This document shows positions 1 to 6,658 of a DNA stretch of 10,149 nt, piece after piece. Under the pieces are notes generated by a model, which was given only the letters and a program-made list of their open reading frames with translations, was not told the DNA's origin and did no database searches. The number at the start of each line of letters is the position of its first letter. Position 1 is the first letter of the stretch. Source of the DNA: Thermoplasmata archaeon (GTDB lineage: Archaea; Thermoplasmatota; Thermoplasmata; Halarchaeoplasmatales; Halarchaeoplasmataceae); assembly GCA_019594305.1 (NCBI GenBank), contig JAFDTZ010000081.1, positions 1 to 10,149 of the forward strand, read 5' to 3'. Made by a program: the position numbers and the translations under genes.

Positions 1-1
1 C

Positions 2-391
2 ATGCCGGTGGCCTGCAAACTGGTAAGGATGGTGGGTGGAGATTCCTTCCATATCGGAACCTACGGCACGGGAAAGATGCACGCAAACATATCGGAAGAA
101 CTGCACTCGGAGAAGGCTCTAACGGAGGAGATGCACGGTATACATCCAACGATACCCGTATCAAGCGGGGGTTTGCACCCTGGCCACATGCCCGAATTGA
201 TGGCTAAGAGCGGTAACGATGTACAGATACAGGCAGGCGGCGGAGTCTCTGGACATCCTGACGGGGTCCGGGCGGGAGCTACCGCATTGATGCAGGCCGT
301 GGATGCGGTCTTTAATGAAATACCGCTTAAAGAGTATGCAAAGAGTCATGACGAGCTAAGAAAAGCACTTGAAACGTGGGGATATAAATGA
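2..391 (+). CDS. rbcL: RuBisCO large subunit, C-terminal part (form III-type, 5' end outside window)
   Basis: This is the last 129 residues of a ribulose-1,5-bisphosphate carboxylase family protein, about 30% of the usual 420-445 residues. The first codon shown happens to be ATG, but the gene continues upstream. Visible family features, numbered from base 2, are the HIGT motif (residues 17-20; active-site His region), a loop-6-like GTGKM (residues 22-26) with the mobile-loop Lys, the phosphate-binding SSGG (54-57) and QAGGG (77-81), then GHPDG and the C-terminal AV-helix. In archaea, form III enzymes carboxylate ribulose-1,5-bisphosphate made from nucleotides, giving two 3-phosphoglycerates. 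The stop overlaps the next start as ATGA, and that gene is AMP phosphorylase, which supports the nucleotide-salvage role. The residues after the loop-6 Lys are Met-His-Ala rather than the Leu-Glu-Gly of plant enzymes. Family assignment is firm. The form III call rests on neighbour and overall look, because the N-terminal half is not visible. Confidence 0.92.
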   Translation: MPVACKLVRMVGGDSFHIGTYGTGKMHANISEELHSEKALTEEMHGIHPTIPVSSGGLHPGHMPELMAKSGNDVQIQAGGGVSGHPDGVRAGATALMQAVDAVFNEIPLKEYAKSHDELRKALETWGYK

Positions 392-1914
392 TAGAAAAAT
401 TAAAAGCTAGGAAGATAGACATCGAGGCAGGAGAGTGCAAGGTCATCCTTAACAGGAAAGATGCGGAAAGGATGGGTCTGCGGAGTCAGGGTCGTGCCAA
501 AGTCGGCTCTGCACACGGTCATACCGTTGCTATAGTGGAGTTGTCCGAAACCTTGGTCAAAGAGGGCGAGATAGGGGTTCTGCACAGGGTGGTCACAAGC
601 ATCAAAGTCGAGGAGGGCGAGGAACTTAACATCGTACCTTCGGGAAGACCGAAATCCATAGATCATATACGTGAAAAACTGGAAGGCAAGGAACTATCGG
701 AACATGCAATAAACGAGATAATCCTGGACATAACCGACCGACGGCTCTCGGACATAGAATTATCGGCATACGTATGCGGTATATACGCCCGTGGGATGAA
801 CCTCAGGGAGACCAAGGACCTGACCCTGGCGATGATCAAAACGGGTGAGACCATAGAATTCGATAAGCACCCTATATTCGACCATCACAGTATCGGTGGA
901 GTTCCCGGCAACAAGATAACACTTCTGGTGGTACCCATAGTCGCCGCCGCGGGTCTGCTCATACCCAAGAGCAGTTCCAGGGCAATATCCAGCGCCGGAG
1001 GTACCGCGGATATATTCGAGGTACTTGCCGATGTTACCCTTTCATTATCACAGATAAAATCGATTACCGAAGAGATCGGAGGTGTGATATCATGGGGCGG
1101 TGCGGTAAATCTATCACCAAGCGACGACCTGATAATACGGGCGGAGTACCCCCTGCGAATAGATCCCTACGCCCAGGTACTGGCATCTGTCCTGTCTAAG
1201 AAGAAGGCCTGCGGAGCCGAGTATCTGGTGATGGACATACCCGTAGGGCCTAATACAAAGGTAGAGGATATGGAGAAGGCAAGAAAGTATGCCAGGGACT
1301 TCGTTACCCTTGGCGAGGAGATCGGTATCAGCGTACGCTGCGCCCTGAGCTACGGCGGTCAACCGGTGGGTGAAGGCGTAGGCCCCGCAATCGAGGCTCG
1401 GGAGGCATTAGCGGCCCTCGAAGGAAAAGATGTACCCAACAGTCTGATAGAAAAATCCGTCGAGCTCGCAGGCATGGTACTCGAACAGGGCGGATTGGCC
1501 GAGGGTAGGGGAAAAGAAAAAGCAAAGAAGATACTTTCCGGCGGAGCGGCACTGGATAAGATGAAAGAGATAATTCAGTATCAGGGCGGAGACCCCGAGG
1601 TCACTTCAGACGACGTACCCGTAGGCAAATATTCACAGGATATATTGTGTAACAGGGATGGATATGTAGGTGCCATAAACAACCGCTGTGTCATCGAGAT
1701 AGTGCGGGCGGCCGGGGGGCCATACGATAAGGGCGCCGGATTTATACTGAAGAAGAAAAGGGGCGATAAGGTGGATAAGGACGAATTGCTCTACACCGTC
1801 TACTCGGAAAACGAGAGCAACCTGAAGGAAGCGGTCAAACTAGCAAACCATCTGAAACCGTTCTTCATCGAAGGCATGATACTGGAGAAACATCCGTCCT
1901 ACCGCATGGTTTAA
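388..1914 (+). CDS. deoA: AMP phosphorylase
   Basis: This 508-residue protein belongs to the thymidine/pyrimidine phosphorylase family with the extra N-terminal domain (about residues 1-85) typical of archaeal AMP phosphorylase (usual length about 500). It catalyses AMP + phosphate to adenine + ribose-1,5-bisphosphate; an isomerase then gives ribulose-1,5-bisphosphate for RuBisCO. In order one sees the N-terminal beta domain, a helical domain from about 90, the phosphate/substrate motif DHHSIGGVPGNK (165-176), the family signature around SSRAISSAGGTADIFE (196-211), the SVLSKK segment (267-272), and a C-terminal alpha/beta domain. The start ATG lies in the ATGA overlap with the RuBisCO stop, implying translational coupling. 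A G-rich stretch (GGGGA, about 10 bases upstream, inside rbcL) can serve as ribosome site. The ribose-1,5-bisphosphate isomerase gene is not in this window. Function is assigned from family knowledge plus the rbcL neighbour. A plain nucleoside phosphorylase is the less likely alternative. Confidence 0.93.
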   Translation: MIEKLKARKIDIEAGECKVILNRKDAERMGLRSQGRAKVGSAHGHTVAIVELSETLVKEGEIGVLHRVVTSIKVEEGEELNIVPSGRPKSIDHIREKLEGKELSEHAINEIILDITDRRLSDIELSAYVCGIYARGMNLRETKDLTLAMIKTGETIEFDKHPIFDHHSIGGVPGNKITLLVVPIVAAAGLLIPKSSSRAISSAGGTADIFEVLADVTLSLSQIKSITEEIGGVISWGGAVNLSPSDDLIIRAEYPLRIDPYAQVLASVLSKKKACGAEYLVMDIPVGPNTKVEDMEKARKYARDFVTLGEEIGISVRCALSYGGQPVGEGVGPAIEAREALAALEGKDVPNSLIEKSVELAGMVLEQGGLAEGRGKEKAKKILSGGAALDKMKEIIQYQGGDPEVTSDDVPVGKYSQDILCNRDGYVGAINNRCVIEIVRAAGGPYDKGAGFILKKKRGDKVDKDELLYTVYSENESNLKEAVKLANHLKPFFIEGMILEKHPSYRMV

Positions 1915-1916
1915 GT

Positions 1917-3578
1917 TCAAGTATGATGCCTGATTTTTACAGCCGGTCCCCTCTCCGCATCCGTCATCTCAATGCCCGACATCACCGCGACACCGACACC
2001 CCTGAGTTCGTTATGGTGGACGACGACGCAGTCATCACCGGGACATATCCGTGTGTCGGCATCCGTAACACCTACCGAAAAAACCGTACCCTTGGGAACG
2101 AAATCCTCTATCTCGACGATGTTTATACCGTTATCCTTCAAGATCTCACCACCGTGCAGTGTTAGGGATATAAGTCCTCTTTCGGCCACCATCATCCCCC
2201 TCTGATGGCTCCCTGCCATGATCTTGTACTCCGGATATCTACCCTTCACAGTGGCGTCATCCAGCAGATGGCTCCCTCCGGGGCCGAACTGGAATCTCGA
2301 GAAGGAAAGCAAATTTTCTTTGAGGTATCCGCCCACATCATATCTTTGCCTCCCCGCATGAGCTCGAACCGCCTCGGATAATCTTCCCAGAGCGGCATCG
2401 TGGGTGGGATGGTCGCCCTGAGCGGTGTCGATACAATCTATATGTTCTATCACGAAATTCATATCTTCCGGTAGGTGGCTAATTATAGTACGATAATTTC
2501 CTTTGTACAGTAGGTTATCCACCATCTCTATAATTGTATCTCGCTCTTCCTCGTACCACGTGTGTGTTACCGGTATATCGTAATTTTGTGCAGGGTAAAA
2601 GAGTTCCAATTCTCTGGGGACCATCCCCAGCGGTGAAGTAAGAACTACTTCGTGTACGTTGGTCCAATTACCGTTGTTGATTGAAGCTTTGAATTTACCG
2701 TGTGAGCGTGAACTGAAATAAGGTTTACGTGCGGAGCACGGAAGAAGAAGCAGTACATCACGTTCCGGAGGTTCGTATCTGTTGAGCATTCTGTGTCTGA
2801 ATCTTACTATGTCGGGACGGTAAAATGCTTCTCGTGTGGTTACAAATATATTACCGCCTGTTACGGGTATATAAGGTCTCAAGATATCCCAATTCGAATC
2901 CATGCGTCTCAAGGCCTCTACGAGCCAGGGTTCGCTCCTAACCCGTGCTTCCACAAGCTCACGTATTCTCCCCAAGGAGATGCTTTTTCTGATTAGCCGA
3001 ATCTCGTCCTGTAGTCTGTACCTGTTAAGTTTTACATCTCCGGAAAAGCCCATCCAATCGGATACCTCTATCCCCATAGAACCGAGGTAGTCAACATAAA
3101 CCGTATCGAAGATGTCCACACCCATATATGTTAGTAAAGAGATATTGTTGGGAAGAGCAATACCGGGTAAGTATATCAGTTTGTGAAAGGGTATCTTGCT
3201 CCTCAAAGATAGAATACGATCAACCAAATCACTTCCTCTACCGAGTAATTCGGGAGAATTACCTAATATGTATATCTCGGCTTCGGGATCAGGTTCTTGG
3301 TCGTAGACCACCTGTATATCTCTGCCCCCTCCCTTGCTTTCCACATGATGTCCGCCGGCGGCACCGGTATAAGCAAAGGTTGCAGGTACCGAAAGCTTAC
3401 CTTCCAAGGGTTTAAAGAATGATTTAGGTACCCGTATCTCGAAACCGTTTTCGTCGGACAGAAAGCTCTCTTCTGTTCCATTATCCGTATTGAGTATGAC
3501 GGGGGTTTTTAGTACCTTTTCATCTACCGTTAAGATGCCTGTTTTCGATAGACCCCATCGTGAGGTTATCTCTATCAT
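1917..3578 (-). CDS. arcS: Archaeosine synthase ArcS (TgtA2)
   Basis: ArcS acts on preQ0 already inserted at G15 of the tRNA D-loop in the archaeosine pathway. Work on Thermococcus indicates it attaches lysine, which the radical-SAM partner RaSEA then converts to archaeosine. The diagnostic motif PC-x3-KPY-x2-S-x2-H is complete: P280, C281, K285-P286-Y287, S290 and H293, counting from the ATG at 3578. The N-terminal half (about 1-230) is a diverged tRNA-guanine-transglycosylase-like domain. The C-terminus (about 482-553) is a PUA RNA-binding domain ending with GVGVAVMSGIEM and RGPAVKIRH. I chose ATG at 3578 (553 residues). A TTG at 3590 would add four residues, but neither start has a clear Shine-Dalgarno site, and ATG places the conserved start of the protein at its beginning. 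The stop lies 2 bases from the convergent AMP phosphorylase stop, so transcripts from the two strands must overlap. No TGT (tgtA) or RaSEA gene is in this window. Confidence 0.92.
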   Translation of the reverse strand: MIEITSRWGLSKTGILTVDEKVLKTPVILNTDNGTEESFLSDENGFEIRVPKSFFKPLEGKLSVPATFAYTGAAGGHHVESKGGGRDIQVVYDQEPDPEAEIYILGNSPELLGRGSDLVDRILSLRSKIPFHKLIYLPGIALPNNISLLTYMGVDIFDTVYVDYLGSMGIEVSDWMGFSGDVKLNRYRLQDEIRLIRKSISLGRIRELVEARVRSEPWLVEALRRMDSNWDILRPYIPVTGGNIFVTTREAFYRPDIVRFRHRMLNRYEPPERDVLLLLPCSARKPYFSSRSHGKFKASINNGNWTNVHEVVLTSPLGMVPRELELFYPAQNYDIPVTHTWYEEERDTIIEMVDNLLYKGNYRTIISHLPEDMNFVIEHIDCIDTAQGDHPTHDAALGRLSEAVRAHAGRQRYDVGGYLKENLLSFSRFQFGPGGSHLLDDATVKGRYPEYKIMAGSHQRGMMVAERGLISLTLHGGEILKDNGINIVEIEDFVPKGTVFSVGVTDADTRICPGDDCVVVHHNELRGVGVAVMSGIEMTDAERGPAVKIRHHT

Positions 3579-3620
3579 AATATTTTGCAAAACGTCTGAT
3601 AAGGTAAAAAGGTATCGCGT

Positions 3621-3648
3621 AATAAAAAAATAAAAAGAAAGGGGTGGA
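3621..3648 (-). terminator. T-tract terminator after the 75-residue gene
   Basis: Read on the minus strand, the sequence just after the small gene's stop (3662) contains a C-rich lead-in, then CTTTTTATTTTTTTATT. Archaeal RNA polymerase typically terminates at such oligo-T runs without a hairpin. The same element, nearly base for base, follows the DUF35 operon at 6621-6648. The placement would separate the small gene from arcS downstream. Confidence 0.6.
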
Positions 3649-3661
3649 CTATGTTATAGTC

Positions 3662-3889
3662 CTATTTTCCCATTATCTTCATCCAGCCGCTGGACTCGTA
3701 TATCGCTAGATTGCGTTGCTCAAGCTTTGACTTGAATTCGTCCCAAGTTATTTCTTTTAATCTTTCGTTCCCGCCGCCCTTCTTTGTAAATTGAAGGATT
3801 CCATCGGTCTTATCAACCATGGCTGGTACAAGATTCTTTTCGTTCGCAATTTTCTTTGCTTTTTCCACGTCTATTGGTTTCATGCTCAT
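3662..3889 (-). CDS. Small conserved-looking hypothetical protein, 75 residues
   Basis: I cannot assign a function. The protein is soluble, charged and Lys-rich, with a predicted N-terminal helix (DVEKAKKIANEKN), a beta-like segment (PAMVDKTDGILQFTKKG), a helix around WDEFKSKLEQRN and a conserved-looking tail YESSGWMKIMG. From memory, the pattern of a short helix, TDGxxQFTKK, WDEFxxxLxxR and ending in GWMKIM resembles a family of uncharacterised small archaeal and bacterial proteins, but I could not verify this. It has no signal peptide, membrane segment or Cys. The start is well defined: GGAGGT (minus strand, 3897-3902) lies 7 bases upstream, better than for the in-frame Met two codons later. 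It has its own TATA promoter at about 3953-3970 and a T-tract terminator, so it looks like a well-expressed single gene. It sits between arcS and a divergent short ORF. Confidence 0.8.
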   Translation of the reverse strand: MSMKPIDVEKAKKIANEKNLVPAMVDKTDGILQFTKKGGGNERLKEITWDEFKSKLEQRNLAIYESSGWMKIMGK

Positions 3890-3896
3890 ATCTTTT

Positions 3897-3902
3897 ACCT
3901 CC
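3897..3902 (-). promoter_or_regulatory. Shine-Dalgarno site of the 75-residue gene
   Basis: Minus-strand GGAGGT, 7 bases before the ATG at 3889, is a full match to the archaeal 16S anti-Shine-Dalgarno sequence. It supports both that the small ORF is real and that the first Met is the start. Confidence 0.8.
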
Positions 3903-3952
3903 TATTTGGAGACAGGCCGGCATCACCGAACCCAGAGGATAAATGTTCTAAT

Positions 3953-3970
3953 AATATATAAGACTTTCGC
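3953..3970 (-). promoter_or_regulatory. TATA/BRE promoter of the 75-residue gene
   Basis: On the minus strand GCGAAAGTC precedes TTATATATT, a good archaeal purine-rich BRE plus TATA box. Transcription would start about 25 bases downstream (near 3930), giving a leader of roughly 40 bases that includes the GGAGGT site. Prediction from position and consensus only. Confidence 0.55.
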
Positions 3971-4015
3971 TAAATTCCAGACATTTTTGGCCTTTTTCGG
4001 GTGTAAAAACATATT

Positions 4016-4028
4016 TTTGTCAGACAAA
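4016..4028. repeat. Perfect 13-base inverted repeat in divergent promoter region
   Basis: TTTGTC-A-GACAAA is a perfect palindrome (6-base arms, single central base) in the AT-rich region between the 75-residue gene and the 53-residue ORF. It could be a dimeric regulator site or a chance palindrome; the AT-rich background makes short palindromes common. Confidence 0.35.
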
Positions 4029-4067
4029 TTTTACGATAAAAAACCCATTAGTTTTTTCACATTTGAC

Positions 4068-4080
4068 CGAAAACTTTATG
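4068..4080 (+). promoter_or_regulatory. Possible TATA/BRE promoter for the 53-residue ORF
   Basis: ACCGAAAACTTTATG resembles a BRE (CCGAAAA) followed by a weak TATA box (CTTTATG). A start about 25 bases downstream would fall near 4103, inside the tandem 8-base repeat block and about 25 bases before the ORF start at 4128. The TATA box is not a strong match, so this is tentative. Confidence 0.35.
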
Positions 4081-4110
4081 CACATGTGTACCTATGTACA
4101 AATGTACAAT
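4079..4110 (+). repeat. Four tandem 8-base units TGYACNNN (possible operator)
   Basis: Units begin at 4079 (TGCACATG), 4087 (TGTACCTA), 4095 (TGTACAAA) and 4103 (TGTACAAT). The TGYAC core recurs at exactly 8-base steps, and the last two units contain the self-complementary TGTACA. The block sits between a possible TATA box and the ORF at 4128, where a bound protein would block transcription initiation. The spacing and cores are seen directly; the operator role is inferred. Confidence 0.6.
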
Positions 4111-4127
4111 GATGAGGTTATGCAAAT

Positions 4128-4289
4128 ATGCTTGACCGTGATACAGTTACAGGACAGGAGGTAGCGAGGTTCGAAGTTAGTAAAACTTCCAAAAGAAATT
4201 TTTTAGAATGTCTTGCACGTGCTAAAACGGTCGCCGACGACAAAGATTTTTTACTCTGTTTAGATAGAGCAATGGTTCTTTTTGAATAG
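4128..4289 (+). CDS. Possible small protein, 53 residues, unknown
   Basis: An ATG-to-TAG frame lies in an otherwise unassigned gap, preceded by TGAGGT (4113-4118) as a plausible Shine-Dalgarno site about 10 bases upstream. The product starts MLDRDTVTGQEVARFEV and is mostly helical in composition (RNFLECLARAKTVADDKD, then LLCLDRAMVLFE). Two Cys (in LECLA and LLCLD) lie 15-16 residues apart. I do not recognise it. It would be divergent from the 75-residue gene and convergent with metG, leaving 13 bases between stops. Supporting a real gene are the ribosome site, the upstream tandem repeats and the neat fit between neighbours. Against it are the short length and weak promoter. It could be a small DNA-binding or antitoxin-like protein, but no motif proves that. 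Confidence 0.42.
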   Translation: MLDRDTVTGQEVARFEVSKTSKRNFLECLARAKTVADDKDFLLCLDRAMVLFE

Positions 4290-4302
4290 ATTATCCCGTA
4301 AA

Positions 4303-6495
4303 TTACTTTATCTCGCTTCCCGCCGATATATCTCTGTGAAGTGTTAAGTTACGGTTTCCTGATCTTAGTATCTTCGCTTTTTCACCGACGATGCATGCTA
4401 TCAATAAAGAAGAGGGTAAATTATCGTCGACGGTTTCGTACTTACTTTTACCGTATAGTTTGTTTTCCTTAGCTTCTACTGCTTGGATATCAAATTCCTG
4501 GAAATCCTTGAAAGAGATCTCCGGTGCTCCCTTTTCGGTACCATGAATATTGCTGCCTGGCTCTCCGTCAGCCAGTACCAGTGATACAATTCCGTTATCT
4601 TCTCCCGCGAGGACCATCCCCTGGGATTCTATCCCTCGTAGCTTTGCAGGTTCGAGATTGGCTACTACAACCACGGTTTTTCCCGTGAGTTCTTCTATGG
4701 TGTAGTGTGATTTAAGCCCGGCGACGAGTGTTCGTTTATGGTCACCGAGGTCTACTTCCATTACCTGCAATCTATCGGCGTTGGGATGGTCTTCGACTTT
4801 TAGTATCTTGCCTACTCTTAGGTCTAGTTTTTTCAATTCTTCCATCAACGTGTCCTCCTTGAATATATCGTCAAGTTTTACATTTCTGTAGAGAGGTTCG
4901 GGTTCCTTAAGAGGCTGTCCTTCTGACGGTGGAACAAGGGCGTCCTCCCATCCTTTATCTTTTATGTTTCCCTTTATACCGAGATGATCACGGAGGGTTT
5001 CCATCGAGTGGGGGAGATATGGTTCGCCTATAATGGACAATGCTTTGACTATCCTTATAGCGACGTTAAGGGTGGTTGCACATCTTTCCCTGTCTTTATC
5101 GTACTCCGCCCAGGGTGCCCGTTCGTTAAAGTACCTGTTTCCCTCTCGCGATAGTTCGAATAGGGCTCTCACTCCGTCCTTGAACCTGCACTCCTCGATG
5201 GCGTTCCCAACTTTGAGGAGAACTTCCTCTATAAAAGCGAGAACTTCCTGATCCCTTTGGTCTAACTTACCCGCCTTCGGTATCTCTCCGAACCTCGAAT
5301 GCGCGAAGGTTAAAACTCGATGTACAAAATTTCCAAGATTTCCGACCAGCTCGGAGTTGTTCTTTTCCGCAAAATCCGCCCACGAGAAGTTAGAGTCCCT
5401 GAGTTCAGGCATGATCGCAGTAACATAATATCTGATGGTATCGGCACTGAAATCTTCCAACATGTCCGGTAATGAGACGAAAAGTCCTCTGCTGGTGGAG
5501 AACTGCTTACCTTCGAACCTCATGTATTGGTTCCCCGGTACGTTGTGGGGTAGATTGAGCTCTTCGTCGTAGCCCATTAGCATCGCGGGCCATATAATCG
5601 TATGGAACGGTATGTTGTCCTTTGCCAGGAAGTAATAATGTTTACAATCCGGGTTCTTCCAGAATACTTCCCAATCGTTCCCTGTTTTCTCCGACCATTG
5701 TATAGCGGTTGATAAGTAGCCTATAACTGCTTCGAACCACACGTAGATCTTCTTTTCTTGGTAACCATCGATGGGTACGGGTATGCCCCACTCCATGTCC
5801 CTCGATATGGGTCTATCCTTCAATCCTTCTTCCAGCCAGCCCTTTGTGAAATTGAGTACATGGTTTTTCCAATCTTTTTTGGTATCTATATAATCCTCCA
5901 AGGCCTTCTGGAAACCCGATAACTTCAAAAAGAAATGTTGGCTTTCCCTGAGTTTAGGTCTACCTCCGCAGAAGGTGCATATCGGTTCGATGAGGTCCTG
6001 GGGATCCAGCAGGAGTCCGCACTCATCGCACTGGTCGCCTTTTATATCCTCGGCACCACATCTGGGGCAAGTACCTACCACATACCTGTCCGGTAGGAAT
6101 TTAGTGCACTCTTCACAGTAAAAGGTTTCCATGATATCCAGATATATGTGCCCTTTATCGTAGAGTATTTTGAATATATCCTGCGATACCCGTTTATGGG
6201 TAGGATGCATGGTGTATGTGAACAGTGTAAAATCGATTCCAAGGTCCTCGATTGCCTTCGTATTTATACGGTGGTATCGGTCTGCCAATTTTGCGGGTGT
6301 TATCCCCTCTTTATCGGCAGCGGCCGCAACGGGTGTTCCGTGCTGGTCCGACCCGGACACCATCAATACTTCACGTCCCTTCAGCTGGTGATACCTCTTG
6401 AATATGTCCGGAGGTAGGTAGCATCCGCCAACCTGGCCTATGTGTATCGGTCCGTTTGCGTAGGGCCAAGCGACCCCTATGAATACACGTTTCAT
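4303..6495 (-). CDS. metG: Methionyl-tRNA synthetase with C-terminal EMAP-II/Trbp domain
   Basis: Class I synthetase that charges tRNA(Met) with methionine; 730 residues, at the long end for archaeal MetRS. The ATP-binding HIGH-type motif is HIGQ (residues 18-21). The connective peptide has four CxxC pairs, C127/C130, C143/C146, C156/C159 and C173/C176, as in two-zinc archaeal MetRS. The KMSKS equivalent is FSTSR (332-336). The anticodon-binding helical domain covers about 375-510. The OB-fold tRNA-binding domain (about 552-652) starts LDLRVGKI and ends in QGMVLAG. A further 75 residues (about 655-730) open like another such domain (FKDFQEFDIQAVEAKE) but then diverge. The ATG at 6495 is the only reasonable start just before the conserved RVFIGVAWPYANGP. 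There is no Shine-Dalgarno site, and a TATA box about 25 bases upstream implies a leaderless mRNA. It stands alone rather than in an operon. Confidence 0.97.
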   Translation of the reverse strand: MKRVFIGVAWPYANGPIHIGQVGGCYLPPDIFKRYHQLKGREVLMVSGSDQHGTPVAAAADKEGITPAKLADRYHRINTKAIEDLGIDFTLFTYTMHPTHKRVSQDIFKILYDKGHIYLDIMETFYCEECTKFLPDRYVVGTCPRCGAEDIKGDQCDECGLLLDPQDLIEPICTFCGGRPKLRESQHFFLKLSGFQKALEDYIDTKKDWKNHVLNFTKGWLEEGLKDRPISRDMEWGIPVPIDGYQEKKIYVWFEAVIGYLSTAIQWSEKTGNDWEVFWKNPDCKHYYFLAKDNIPFHTIIWPAMLMGYDEELNLPHNVPGNQYMRFEGKQFSTSRGLFVSLPDMLEDFSADTIRYYVTAIMPELRDSNFSWADFAEKNNSELVGNLGNFVHRVLTFAHSRFGEIPKAGKLDQRDQEVLAFIEEVLLKVGNAIEECRFKDGVRALFELSREGNRYFNERAPWAEYDKDRERCATTLNVAIRIVKALSIIGEPYLPHSMETLRDHLGIKGNIKDKGWEDALVPPSEGQPLKEPEPLYRNVKLDDIFKEDTLMEELKKLDLRVGKILKVEDHPNADRLQVMEVDLGDHKRTLVAGLKSHYTIEELTGKTVVVVANLEPAKLRGIESQGMVLAGEDNGIVSLVLADGEPGSNIHGTEKGAPEISFKDFQEFDIQAVEAKENKLYGKSKYETVDDNLPSSLLIACIVGEKAKILRSGNRNLTLHRDISAGSEIK

Positions 6496-6509
6496 AGCTT
6501 ACGGAAATG

Positions 6510-6530
6510 ATTACATATATTATAAATTCA
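6510..6530 (-). promoter_or_regulatory. TATA promoter of metG (leaderless)
   Basis: On the minus strand TTTATAATATATG is centred about 25-28 bases before the metG ATG (6495), so the predicted transcript begins at or next to the start codon. The lack of any purine-rich ribosome site in between agrees with a leaderless message. Confidence 0.6.
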
Positions 6531-6620
6531 CCCATCGCGGTACCATATCCGTCATACGAGTGATGACACTATACGCTCTTACTTCGTTAAAAATGATGTT
6601 GAATGAAGTGTTCAAATATC

Positions 6621-6648
6621 CTAAAGATAAAAAAAATAAAAGGAAAGG
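6621..6648 (-). terminator. T-tract terminator after the thiolase/DUF35 operon
   Basis: Minus-strand CCTTTCCTTTTATTTTTTTT follows the last DUF35 stop (6659) by about 10 bases. It almost exactly repeats the element at 3621-3648 (CCTTTCTTTTTATTTTTTTA). The position marks the end of the four-gene operon and separates it from metG. Confidence 0.6.
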
Positions 6649-6658
6649 TTTTTGGTAT

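Noticed and set aside
4079..4110. CRISPR-like array
   Set aside because: The units are 8 bases and contiguous, with no spacers; this is a short tandem repeat.
3819..4112. 97-residue plus-strand ORF over the 75-residue gene start
   Set aside because: It is antisense to a gene with strong signals, and its second half is translated promoter DNA with a Phe/Lys-rich, low-complexity look.
3890..4127. RNA gene in the AT-rich gap
   Set aside because: I saw no tRNA cloverleaf, GC-rich stem structure or C/D-box pattern; only promoter elements, a palindrome and short tandem units are supported.
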